This document shows, piece after piece, positions 43,545-54,012 of a DNA stretch of 64,000 nt (the first letter of the stretch is position 1; every line of letters starts with the position of its first letter). A model generated the notes under the pieces. The model made no database searches and was not told the DNA's origin. It saw only the letters and a program-made list of their open reading frames with translations. Origin of the DNA: Piezodorus guildinii (lineage: Eukaryota > Arthropoda > Insecta > Hemiptera > Pentatomidae); contig CM041294.1 of NCBI GenBank assembly GCA_023052935.1, positions 155,869,399-155,933,398 of the forward strand, given 5' to 3'. The position numbers and the translations under genes were made by a program.

Positions 43545-43615
43545 TTCATAGTTCTTAAATTTTTTTTAACAGCCGAGGTAAGTGACAGACGTGTGTTGCC
43601 CTCACCGGGTCTTTA
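43545..43615 (-). mobile_element. H element 5' end abutting the satellite
   Basis: TTCTTAAATTTTTTTTAACA (43552 on) and GCCGAGGTAAGTGACAGACG, then GTTGCCCTCACC (43593-43605). The same sequence precedes the terminus at 30828-30890 and 17302-17355. The last satellite unit ends about 12 bp before this conserved block. Confidence 0.8.
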
Positions 43616-43689
43616 TAAATTGTTTTAATTTTAAGCAGTACTAAAATATAATAATGAAGAGAAATTTGAGGGCTTAGGTTTCAAGATGC

Positions 43690-44490
43690 ATAGAAATCTG
43701 TTTGTCCGACGGATGCGATATTTCTCCGAAACTACTGGACCAAATATATTTTTTTTTAAATTTGACACAAAAATACTAGGGTATGCAACGATGATCCTAA
43801 CAGCTGGAAGTTAATTTCAGCATGTTATTATATAAATGGCGGCCGATCAAAAGTGATTTAATTCATTATCTCAGTTATTTTTGAAGGTAGAGAAAACATT
43901 TATCAGTCTTTATTTACCAAAAAAAAAAAAAAAAAACGCGATTAATTATAAAAAAAAAATTAAAAAAAAGAAAAGAAAAAAATTAAAATTATATTCATAA
44001 ATGCGCCCATAGATCAGTTATTTCTGAAGATAGAGAAAAATTTGTGAAGAGTTTTAAAATCAGTAAAGTGCGATATTAATAATAAAAAAATGTTGATGTG
44101 TATATTCAAGTCAAAAATTATAATATATGTAATTCCACTAAAAACCAGTTATTATTGATCATGGAGAAGAATACTTTTGAGATCAATAAAACGATGAACA
44201 AAAAAAATCTTATATTGGCAAGCTACAATTTATAAGAGATTTGACTCCCTGATAAATCGATAATTATTGATGGAAGAGAAAAAATTAAGGTGTTCTGGAA
44301 TCAGGAAATTTTATTTGAATGAAAATGGAAAGAAACGAAAAAGGAAATAGTAACGAAGTCTAAAATAAATGCTTTTGTTTTATTATTTTCAATAATGAAC
44401 CTTTGTAATAGACTAAAAAAATTACCCCTCTCCTTTCAAAATTTGAGGGCTTACGTTTCAAGATGCGGAGAACCCGAATAACGAAAAAAA
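43690..44490. repeat. Degenerate tandem repeat, inverted relative to 26160-27010
   Basis: Units near 43870, 44013, 44142 and 44258 each carry a variant of CAGTTATTTTTGAAGGTAGA followed by GAAAA. The 43839 block (CGGCCGATCAAAAGTG) matches 26889 in reverse. The copies are old. Confidence 0.6.
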
Positions 44491-45040
44491 AAAAAAATCC
44501 TTTTCTCCTTATTAATAAATTTGTTTTGTTTATACAGCTTTATAAACAGTTTTACCGTAATATTGTTATTTGGAAATAATGAACTAGTGTGTAATAATTT
44601 TTTTTTTTTATACGCTGCTTTAGTTACATAGCACTAATATTGATGTTTTGATTAGTTTCAAAGCATTTCATTAGAACACTACAAAATAAATAAGAACAAT
44701 TACTTTCTATCTCAATAAAATTTGTATTCTATTCTTCTAAGATGGTTTCCTTGAAATATTTCAAGAGATCTGTCAAAGAGAGTGACTGCATTATTGAAAA
44801 ATACATTTTGAATGTAAGAGAAAATAGTGTTTAAAGAGATGACATGGAGAAATTGTATAAGATATTGCGAATAGAATAGTGATGCTTCATCAACAAGTTG
44901 CCTCCTTCCACCCTCCGGTCGATAAGAAAAAGCAACGACCTAGATTTGACTAGACTCCAACCAACCCTATTCAATGTCAAGGTTCGCTAGTCCAATACAT
45001 ACATGTAATAATATTCACTTGTCAAATCTGTATTTTCTTC
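44491..45040. other. No recognised feature
   Basis: AT-rich; 44880-45000 is less so and not repeated in the window. Confidence 0.4.
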
Positions 45041-45044
45041 TAGA

Positions 45045-45250
45045 AATATTTGAGCTTTTTTATTACTTAAACTTACCTATAAATGAAATATACCAAGTCC
45101 TGGTATAAATATTGTTACAAATAAAAAAAAAAAAAAAAAAAAAAAAAATCAAAATGTTCCCCTTTTGAGAAATATTTGAGCCTTTTTATTACTTTAACTT
45201 ACCTATAAATGAAATATACCAAGTCCTGTCATAAATATTGTTACATGGAA
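45045..45250. repeat. Local ~80-bp direct duplication (offset ~118)
   Basis: GAAATATTTGAGC, TTTTTATTACTT, ACTTACCTATAAATGAAATA and TACCAAGTCCTG occur at 45044-45105 and again at 45165-45225. A 25-base A-run and TCAAAATGTTCCCCTTTTG lie between them; the latter recurs at 45580-45597 and may be a transposon end. Confidence 0.75.
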
Positions 45251-45299
45251 ATATATAAATATTTTAACATGAAACTTTTTTTTTTCAAAGACTTCATTA

Positions 45300-45510
45300 G
45301 AAGATCATATGCTTGAAGAAGTAGGAAAAGTCGAGCCTCTAAATGATACTTTGTCTGCTAGAAGTCATTGTGTTTGCCAGCAGGATTCCGCTCCTGTCGA
45401 AAGTAGCTTGACCTCAGCAGTGGCTGCTAAAGAACATTACAGAGTTCATTTCTGCCACGGATTGGCCCTCAGGAATCCCTGATCTAAACCCACTAGATTA
45501 CTCGCTATAA
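45300..45510 (+). pseudogene. Tc1-like transposase fragment, plus strand
   Basis: 45385-45510 reads QQDSAP, then a diverged stretch, then DWPSGIPDLNPLDYSL, the Tc1/IS630 signature QQDxAPxH...WPxxSPDLNPLDY carrying the second catalytic Asp and its neighbour block. It aligns with the minus-strand remnant at 45770-45930 (CTTGACCTCAGCAGTGGCTG in both), so the two lie in inverted orientation. Confidence 0.65.
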
Positions 45511-45579
45511 TAAAATGTATTTCTATAGGGGGTAAAGTGGCTATAATATTTCTATAGATGGTAAAACAAAAAAATATAC

Positions 45580-46530
45580 TCAAAATGTTCCCCTTTTGCC
45601 TTGGCACAGGCAATTAATCTCCTTGGCTAGTATAAATCACAGCGTGAAGCACATCATTGAGAAAAGCACTTCACTGTTAGGACCAGAGATAGTGAGGCTA
45701 ACCCAAGTTAGGGTTTGCACTGTCGCATGCCATCGTTTCCATTTCGGACCAAAGCAAGTAATTTGATGGGTTGAGATCATGGCTTCCTGAGGGCCAATCC
45801 GAGGCAGAAATGAACTCTGGAATGTTCTTTTGCAGCCACTGCTGAGGTCAAGCTCAAGGCTTGTGAGGTGCACAGAAGGGCTTTCTTGCAGACAGAGCAT
45901 CATTAAAGGCTTGACTTCTTCTACTTCTTCCGCCATTACAGCGCAGTAATTATTCAAGGCCCCTTGCAACACAACCACCAGTCTTCTCAGTTTGTCGCTA
46001 CTGCCCTCCAGTTCTTCACCCCTAAGATGGAACATGCATCCTCCAACACTCCATTGGTCCACCGTAGTCTCGTCCTTCCAACTCTTCTCTTTCCATGCAT
46101 TCTTTCTTCCAAAAGTTTCTTTGGGACCTAGTCATTATTTATTCGAGCAACACAACCAGCCCAACGAAGCGTTCAATCTTTATAAATTTGACAAAATTTA
46201 CAATATAATATATTGTTCCTATTGTGGAATTTGTTTTAGAGGCTTGGCCAGTTCTAAGCTTCCAACTTCCAAAATATCGTCCTGATAAATTTTAGCTTTT
46301 GGTGCCATCAAAGCAAACTCCATCACTGAAGAATGGTAGGACCTCTTTCCGCTATTCCAATGACTTCCTGAACTTCTATAGAGCTTTGTGAGTACACACG
46401 GTGATTTTGAAGATTAAAGTTTTCATCTATTGTAAAAATGTTTCCATCGCTAAGCAAAATCCTTCCATGCAGTCCATAGGTGTAACGGCCAAGGAGCACA
46501 TCACATCTATCAACCCTAACTTTTCTTAGG
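45580..46530 (-). pseudogene. Tc1-like transposase remnant
   Basis: The minus strand reads GRILLSDGNIFTIDENFNLQ (the SDE-IFT block with first catalytic position near 46445), then HSSVMEFALMAPKAK, QDDILE and, after an insertion-like gap (45880-46250), DWPSGSHDLNPSNYLLWSEM. Several frameshifts and stops. The order fits the IS630/Tc1 DDE fold. The DLNP block shows changes (SPDLNPLDY to SHDLNPSNY). Its 3' part carries CAAAATGTTCCCCTTTT as a possible terminal repeat. Confidence 0.65.
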
Positions 46531-46914
46531 GACGTGGTTAGCCTTTATCCTGCCATTTCTTCAAAATGAACCCTTCCTAAAGTCACTTTTTATAATGCGA
46601 GACATTGATCTGACCCGGTTGAAGACTTAGCACATACATGTAGGGTCTCATTACATCTATTATATATTGAAGGGAAGTATACGAACATACGACTGATACA
46701 TTTTCCAACTTTGGGTAAGGTTATTACAGCTGTTCGGTAGTCTTTAATACCCCACACCAGTTAACATATAGCGAAAGGAAAATACAAACTAAAATAATCC
46801 CAATTATATTTATTCTAAAGTGTATATGAAATATCCGGAAGAGGAACTTTTATCTATATAATACCCAAGGATATAAACACAGTTCAACGTTTGTAACAGT
46901 ATTTATGTCAAAAC
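46531..46914. other. No recognised feature
   Basis: Possibly decayed sequence upstream of the Tc1-like remnant; nothing firm. Confidence 0.35.
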
Positions 46915-46916
46915 TA

Positions 46917-47826
46917 TTGGGTTGTGTCACATGAAATGTCCGTTTTCAAGGTAAAGGATTTTTATTAAAAATACGATATGAAAACAAGATAATTTTATTC
47001 GAAGTATTTACTTTCCTTTTCTACACATTTTTCCCAACGTGACACCAACATTTTTATCCACGAACTGAAAAACTCTGAGCTTTGAAGTGAAACAAAATCT
47101 GATAACGCACTTTTCACTTGATCATCATTTTTAAAAAGTTTTCCTGTTATGAAGTTGTCTAAATTCCTGAACAGGTGGTAATCTGTTGGAGACAAGTCGG
47201 GAGAATATGGTGGGTGCGGAAGAACTACGTAGCCCAGTTCTTTCAATTTTTGCACGGTATGTTTTGAAACATGGGGTCTTGCTGCCGCTCAGTGAGATCA
47301 TGAGGTACCCATGTATCGAGCTTTTTTACTTTCCCAATACACTTTAAATGTCTGGAAACAGTAGATGCACTTGCATTTAGTTGTGCTGAGAGTCCTTTAA
47401 CTGTTTGGTAGGGGTTTCCTTCTACTGTATGTTTGAGGACATCGTTGTCAATTACGGACGAAGGTCTTCCTCGGGGCAAGTTTTCCAAGTCGGTATCCCC
47501 AGCTGAAAACTTAGCAAACCAACGGCGAATGGTCCGTTCATTAACGCTAACTTACCCAAACGCCTTGAAAATATTTCTAGCGGCCTCAGCTGCTGAATGG
47601 CCGAGTTTAAACTCGTACAAAACTATTAGTCGAAAATCGCGTGTTTCCATGTTGATATTTGGAGGTGTACTAAAAAGTGGGTAATTGATTGGGAAGCTAA
47701 TGTTTATAATACAAAGGTAGAGGATTAGTAACTGCTTACTTTAAATATGTAAACATTCGAAAGAAAACAACAAAGACCTGCAAAATCCTTTATGTATTTC
47801 AGATACTATAAAAACGGACAACCCAA
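46917..47826 (-). mobile_element. mariner family 1, internally deleted copy (910 bp)
   Basis: TA target duplications at 46915-46916 and 47827-47828. The left end is TTGGGTTGTGTCACATGAAA; the right end keeps only CGGACAACCCAA, having lost 11-12 bp. The minus-strand transposase runs METRDFR ... EFKLGHSAAEAARNIFKAFG, a stop, SVNERTIRRWFAKFS, LENLPRGRPSSVIDND, KKLDTWVPHDLTERQQ. It jumps to RPHVSKH-equivalent sequence, LKELGYVVLPHPPYSPDLSP and the C-terminus WEKCVEKESKYFE. The catalytic middle is missing, at nearly the same place as in 21856-22766. Confidence 0.88.
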
Positions 47827-47828
47827 TA

Positions 47829-47975
47829 TAATAAGTGGAAGTATTGTCATCGTGAAAATCTTTTGAATTCTAGTTTTCACCGGAAATACACAAGTCCCGC
47901 TAAACGTTCTGTGTGTGTGTGTGTGTTTGTGTGGTATGTCTTACATGAAAATGATAAGTAGTATAAAACTTAAAT
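47829..47975 (-). mobile_element. H element 3' part, truncated
   Basis: AGTGGAAGTATTGTCATCGT, GAATTCTAGTTTTCACCGG and a TG run (47909-47938) match the 3' third of H. The match stops where the CR1-like tail begins, consistent with the LINE having inserted into this H copy. I do not find the rest of H beyond 51185. Confidence 0.7.
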
Positions 47976-47979
47976 TTCA

Positions 47980-50900
47980 TATTTTAATAATAATAATAAT
48001 AATAAAAAAAAACTTTATTCTGGGACTATGTCCCTTAAGAATAACAGAATTGAACAGTAGATATTCATATATGTCTGGTCAAGAAAACAATAAAATTAAT
48101 TTTTATTTACAAATGAGCAAAAAGGAAAAATGAAACACTACCTAGACTTATATACATTCATGTACAAAAAGTATGGATAATAAACACACAAGATTAGAAA
48201 AAAAAAGAAAGAAAGAAGATAAATCTCCTAAAGGCTACTGATAGGGTTGAGGGAATTATAAAAAACAAAACAAACTAATTATTCCACACTAGCTTTAGGA
48301 TAAAATAGATAATTATAACTTGTGTTAAAATAGAAATAAGTCAGTTGCAGATTTGTTGTGCATCTATTTGGGATGCCAAAAGATGTTGGAATAGGTGAGA
48401 TTTGAATGATAGAAAGGAAGATGCATGGCGAATATGAGTAGGTAGGGAATTCCAGAGGGTTGAAGAACGGATATAAAAGGAGTGATCAAAAGATTTAGTT
48501 CTATGGGTGGGAAAGTAAAGGTCGGAATGGCGGGATCTAGTTTCGAGAGAGTGGACTGAGGGTTTAAATTTAAGGATGCTGTGAATGTATGGAGGGTGCT
48601 GGGAGTTTATGATTTGGTAAAGGTATGATCCGAGAAAATATTTCCTCCGTGTAACAGGTAGGAGCCACTTCAACTCGCTGTATAAGTGGGTCACTGAAGA
48701 CCTCTTCGAGGTGCCGAAGATAAATCTTATGAACATGTTCATGATACGCTTGAGTCTGTCTTCGAGCACCTTTGGGAGGCCACCATATACCACACAGCAA
48801 TAATCGAATTGGGGGAATATTAATGAGGAGACGAGAAGCTTACGGGTAGGAAGAGGGAGAAGATGGCGGGAACGATGAAAAAACTTTAGAGTGCTTATCG
48901 TTCGTCGGGAAATATTAGCAATATGGGGTTTCCAAGAAAGGGTTTGATCAATGGTAATACCAAGGTTTTTGACAGAGGAGCTAAAGGTGATTGGATGACC
49001 ATTTAGGATTAGGTTCGGAAAGGAAGTATTGGATCTGAGGAGGGAATTGGAACCTATAACAATGGCCTGCGTTTTCTCAGCATTAAGCCTAAGTTTATTC
49101 AGGGTTGCCCAGGCACAGATTCTATCTAGGTCTTCCTGAATATTGGCAAATGCTACGAATAACTCAGAAGGAGAGAAGGATAGGTAGATCTGAAAGTCGT
49201 CGGCATATAAATGATAGGAGCAGTGATGGATTGAATTTGGAAGATCATTGATAAAGGAGTTGAAAAGGAGGGGGGAGATACTTGAGCCCTGGGCCACACC
49301 TGCCGAGAGGGTAAGGAAAGAAGATAGAGGATGATTGGAAATGGTAACTGCTTGGGTCCTGTTACAAAGGAAAGATTGAAACCATCGAATAGTACTATTG
49401 GAAAATGATAAAGATTTTAGTTTGGAAAAAAGGATAGAATGATCAAGAGAATCAAAAGCTTTTGAAAAGTCCAGAAGTATTAGTACTGTTAGCTTTTTTT
49501 CGTCCATAGCGGTATGTATGTCGCTCGTGATTTTTAGAAGGGTGATTGTGTGGAAAAGCCGGGTCGGAAACCAGATTGGAGTGGATCGAGCAGTTTGGAC
49601 TTTTTGAGGAAATTGGACAGTTGTGATTGGACTATTCTTTCAAGTGGTTTAGAAAGGTTTGAGAGAATAGATATAGGGCGATAGTCTTTGGGGGAAGTAG
49701 GATTAAAGGTTTTATTAATAGGAAGTACAATAGCTTTTTTCCAGGAGGTAGGGAATACAGAATTTTGGAGGGAAAAGTTATATATGAAGAGTAGGATTGG
49801 TAAAATTTCAGGAAGGCATAGTTTTATCAATTTGACGGGTATACCGTCAAAACCTACGGAGTTAGTGTGTGATTTCATGACTGAGGAAATTAGGTCAGAT
49901 GGAGAGATATCGGAAAAATAAAAGTTGCTGGAGTTGAATGAAGGGACTAAAGGAAAGTCGGGGGTTGGTTGTGGAGAATCGCTTGAGGAAATCGATGAGA
50001 AATAAGTATTTAATTCGTCAGGTGAGACCTGAAATACCTGAGAGGAAGAGGATTCACAAAGCGAGAGTTTGCGGAGGATTTCCCATTTTGATTTGGAATC
50101 AGATGCTGAGGAAAGGGCTTCACGGAAGTAGTTTGATTTTGCTTGTCTAATTGCTGTCTGTGTCAGATTGCGGAGTACCCTGAACGTTTGGTAGTCCTCT
50201 GTCAGTCTAGTACGTCTAAAACGTCTACGGACTGCCTCACGCCTCTTTTGTAGTTCTTTATCTCTTGACACATCCAAGGAGCAGGTCGACGTCTAAAGGT
50301 AGCGGTTTTAAGAGGGGCATGGGTATCAAGGATACTGAGTAAGTTGGAGGTGAGGATGTCTACCATCGGGTCGATTGAGGAGCAGGAATAGATTTCAGAC
50401 CAGTTTAGGGATTCAAGATCGGGTAAAATATTTTCTCGGGTTAGACCATCTAGGTTGCGGAAAGTAATGGATTTAGGTATGAACACTGTAGTTTGGAAAT
50501 CATATGTCATTTGGATGAGATCATGGGATGATAAGAACGGAACAGGTAGTTGGGAAGCGGAAAGAAGCTTATGCCCTGAGTCAATGACATGCAGGTCCGG
50601 CCAGGTGTCGGATCTGCAGGTATGGTGAGTAGGTTCATATGGGACGACAAATAGGTGAAGTGAGAAGAACAAGTTTTCTAGATACAGTTTGTCGCTGGAG
50701 TCAATAAGGAGGTTGGTGTTGAAATCACCACAGATAATAATGTTATTATAAAAGGGAATATATTTGTAAAGGAGAGACTCAAGGGATGGGTCAAAAGGGA
50801 CCGAAGGAGGACGATACACCACAGCATACAGGAGAGGATGAGTGTTGCAGGTGATTCTAACGAAAAGGAATTCAATGTGAGGAGAGTCGGATTTGAAAGA

Positions 50901-51185
50901 AATATCTAGGACATGGGACTTCAGGCTATTATGGATATAAAGTCCCACACCTCCGCCAGTCCGGCCAATCCGGTCATGGCAGATAAAGGAATAATTAGGA
51001 AGGGAAACAGAGGAGGAAGGAATATAGGGTTTTAGCCATGTTTCGGAGACTGCAATAATGTGGTAGAAATTGTGGGTAAAGTAATTAAGGAATTCGTCAA
51101 TGTGGGCTAGTAAGGACTGGGCGTTGACATGACAGGTTTTTAGGGCATTAGTCATATAGGAAGGAGGTGGAAGAGCAAACAGAAA
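47980..51185 (-). mobile_element. CR1-like non-LTR element, complete ORF2, no ORF1
   Basis: Minus strand: ORF2 51155-48341, 3' UTR, hairpin (48016-48046: TTATTCTT, GGGACATAGTCCC, AGAATAA) and a TAATAA tail (47984-48005). The 3' tail unit (TAA) differs from that of the element at 8153-12274 (TTCTA), though the proteins are clearly related. The 5' end is lost just upstream of the ORF2 Met at a purine-rich stretch (51156-51180). Confidence 0.87.
48341..51155 (-). pseudogene. CR1-like ORF2 (endonuclease plus reverse transcriptase), two 1-bp frameshifts
   Basis: About 938 codons in three frames. Endonuclease (51155-50250): HVNAQSL, VSETWL, YRPP, GDFNTN, SDTWPD, FLSSHDLI. Linker with RRPAPWMCQEIK and RRREAVRRRFRRTR-like basic segment. 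RT: GFDGIPVK, YRPISIL, SGFRPGFSTQS (50277-49534), then LLDFSKAFDSL, GVAQGSSISP, YADD and FWNSLP (49507-48341). One missing base near 50252 (after ATAAAG) and one near 49541 (TCACCCTTCT) break the frame; the rest is open. It is the least decayed LINE in the window, and the breaks could be sequencing errors. Confidence 0.88.
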
Positions 51186-51189
51186 TTTT

Positions 51190-52144
51190 AGGAGCGTATT
51201 TGCGTGATTTTAACTATTTTACGAAAACGGCGAACTTTTGTCTGTGATAAACGAAATTACAACTATATATTAGATTGCTTAATGTTTAACTTTGAAAATC
51301 TAAAGATATGTTATATGTCAAAATACGAGTTTGAAGTTTTATATTCTGGCTGAAATAATTTTAAACTGTAAGAAAAAAAAAATCATGAAATAATCGAAAA
51401 CCGCCTAATTCTCTAGAAAAGCTGTTTCGTTCAAAAAGTACATCGTGGCAAAAAAAGGTCTATTTGAAGATTCATTTTTTTATTTATTCATCCCTGCCCC
51501 ACCTTTTGGATATACGTGGGATTCCTCTGGCTAGGGGATGATGGTTGAGGATTAATGCCAGAGTTTAAATATCTCCCTTTCCCTCGGCACTTAGAATGAA
51601 TCATGGTTCATTTTTACCATTAACGAACTCTTTGAAAATGAGTCATTTTTTTCGGTTCCAGTAAAATTAAAATATTGGACACCATCGTCAGTATTATAGC
51701 CAAATATTTGTTATTGTTCCGACTCAAATACTGTAATAAATATAGATAATTTTTCTTATCGGTTTCGAAAGTACCTTCTGATGACCAAGTTTGAAGGACT
51801 TCTAAATAAACTTTTAAAACAAAACTCAAACTCTTTTAACGTCAAACTAATAATCAAAATATATGATTACTGGTTTAATCGCATATATTTTTTTATCATC
51901 TTATTAGAGAGCCTGCCTGTTATAACATTGACAATAAGAACAAATTAGGAAGAGAAGGAGACAAGTTAATTGGCTGAGAGAGAGGAGGAACAAATCAAAA
52001 GTCTTGACAGGAACGAGGAAAACCGTACCCATTTCTTAACTGTAAATAAACCATTTTCTTTTTACCTTATAACTGTTCATAATCCAATACTTTAAGGGAA
52101 TTTTTTAGGTTTATCTCAACTTGAGTACCTAGTATTCTTTTTTC
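51190..52144. other. No recognised feature
   Basis: AT-rich; a 69-codon minus frame (51620-51829) has no recognisable content. 51485-51595 is less AT-rich. Confidence 0.4.
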
Positions 52145-52815
52145 TTTCCATTAGACGCCTGAGGCCTTGTCCTCTCTAAGCCGCACGATGTATCTGAAAC
52201 TAAATGTTGAAAAACCAAAAGCCATTGCAATAGGATCCCATCACTTCTTGAAAACTGTTCCATATATCCCAACCCTCTTCCTAAATGGTAAACCTATAGT
52301 TTTACCCAACCGTCAGGAATCTGGGCGTAACCTTTGATCAAACCCTCTCTTTCAAGAACCATATTTCCGAACTTTCCCGCCGCACCTTTTTCACCATAAA
52401 AGCGACTGAATTCCGTTTGTCACCTATTTCCCCTATGAAACCCGAAAGCTCCTCGTTACCGCTCTAATATTCCCCCACTCCGACTACTGCTGTACCGTAT
52501 ACGGTTGTGTTTCTGGAGATCTCGAAGTAAAAATAAAACGCCTAATTAATTGCTTTGTTCGATTTATCTTCGGGGTCCCGAGGTACACCCCCGTCTCCGA
52601 ATTTTATAGCGAGTTGAAGAGGATTTACCCTTGTCGCAATTATTACATAATTATTAATTATTACCTCTCCCTCCCCATTTGTCAAAAATATTTTCCTGCA
52701 TCATTCCTGTACCAAGTTATCCAATCCCGCGGTCCATCATACATTTTCGACCTTTTACAATTCAAATCCTCTGTCCATTCCCGCTGTACACGCTCTATGC
52801 CTTCTTTTTTTATTT
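52145..52815 (+). pseudogene. CR1-like RT remnant, third subfamily
   Basis: Plus-strand blocks in shifting frames: YLKLNVEKPKAIAIGSHH, IPTLFLNGKPI, LGVTFDQTLSF, the FPHSDYCCTVYG block, and LKRIYP/LYQVIQSRGPSYIF, LLQFKSSVHS. Same order as residues ~310 to 480 of the RT at 8764-10446. Many stops. It ends near 52815 without a 3' UTR hairpin. Confidence 0.7.
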
Positions 52816-52944
52816 GTTCGGTCGATTACAAAGCTTCATTATTGAAAATAATAAATAAAAATTTTTAAATTAATTGATTAAAAAAAAGTTAGGCTTGGTA
52901 ATATAACGAAATATACAATGAATGAACAAATATAATGAGAAATT

Positions 52945-53545
52945 TTTTTTTTATTTATTAATTTATTGAAATTTACAACTGTATTAGTAAATACATCAAG
53001 TAAATTGGCTCATAATATAAATAATATACATGAAAAGACATGAAGAGAATATGCCCATTGGCAACACTCCACTAGGTAATCTACACTAGAAGGTCTCGAG
53101 GCCATCTTCTTTTCAGACGCCTCGGAGGAATGTCAGGAATGGTAGAGGAAGCTAGGATTGAAACTAGTGGGTTAATGTGGGAGTGGAGTTTGTCATGGAA
53201 AGAATGATACCTCGTACGGGCCAAATCAGCAACATATGGGACATTAAGGTCTTTATGGATGAGTTTGTTGGAGACAAAATAAGGAGCATTGAGGATTTTT
53301 CGAAGGATTTTGGATTGTAGAGATTGAATACGGGAAGAATTTGATGGTTTAGTAGAGCCCCAAAGCTCAACTCCGTACGTCCAGATAGGCCTTATGATGG
53401 TAATATATATGAGCCTTTTGTAGTTAAGTGGAAGGTTAGAGCGTCTGTCCAGTAAGTGTTGATGTAAGCGAAAGCGTTGGACAGTTTCTTGTCGTTTCAG
53501 TCTTGTGTGCGGATAAAAAAAAAAATTTAAATTATAATTATCTGC
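52945..53545 (-). pseudogene. Jockey family A, RT C-terminus and 3' UTR
   Basis: Frame open from 53548 to 53081: HTRLKRQETVQRFRLHQHLL, KRLIYITIIRPIWTYGVELW, GSTKPSNSSRIQSLQSK, NAPYFVSNK, PPRRLKRRWPRDLLV and stop. The 3' UTR (53080-52945) ends in a T-run on the plus strand (the poly-A tail). 5'-truncated; no YADD. Best-preserved family A copy, used to read the others. Confidence 0.85.
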
Positions 53546-53790
53546 CATGAATGTCTCTTCGACTATGGTCCATACTATAATGCAGCTTCCGAAGCATGGC
53601 TAGACGACGATCTCTGGTAGGACGGCAATCTTCCTAAGGTAACTAAACGATTTCCTGATCGAAAGTGGTTGCAGAAGGCAACAGGTGATAAATATGTACT
53701 ACCATTTAGCTGCTTCCAACGGTACTACTTTGAGGGAAATGGGCAAACGGTTACTTTCGGAAAAAATAATACCTACACTATTCAATAGTA
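53546..53790 (+). other. Orphan coding-like block (~80 codons, one stop)
   Basis: The frame reads CHECLFDYGPYYNAASEAWL, DDDLW, stop, DGNLPKVTKRFPDRKWLQKA, TGDKYVLPFSCFQRYYFEGN, GQTVTFGKNNTY, then a stop at about 53787. The composition (aromatic, charged, two Cys near the start) looks like a real protein and not an AT-rich random frame. I do not recognise the family. It may be an exon or pseudogene of a host gene, or part of an unrecognised element. It lies just past the 5' edge of the Jockey. Confidence 0.35.
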
Positions 53791-53954
53791 CTGCATACAT
53801 AAAATGACAAAAAAATATTTTCCTCGTTTCATTAAAATTATTTGTAATTTAATTTAATTTTATATTCCAAAAAAAAAAATTATAAAGACAAAATAAATAT
53901 ATTCAGGATCTAACATCCTTGATATGCAAAATATAGGAAACTCGCTGCAGCATT

Positions 53955-54012
53955 GTCCCATTAGCGAAGGTATGAATAAAGTGACGTTAAATAAACAACC
54001 CAGTTTAAAGGA
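53955..54012 (+). mobile_element. SINE 3' end fragment
   Basis: GCAGCATTGTCCCATTAGCG and AAAGTGACGTTAAATAAACA match the 3' end of the SINE at 59372-59428 (GCACCGTCGG..., AAAGCGACGTTAAATGGATA). Confidence 0.6.

Noticed and set aside
45637..46062. 141-codon ORF that might be a gene
   Set aside because: Its C-terminal half overlaps the decayed Tc1-like transposase (SHDLNPSNY block in another frame); the rest shows no family features.
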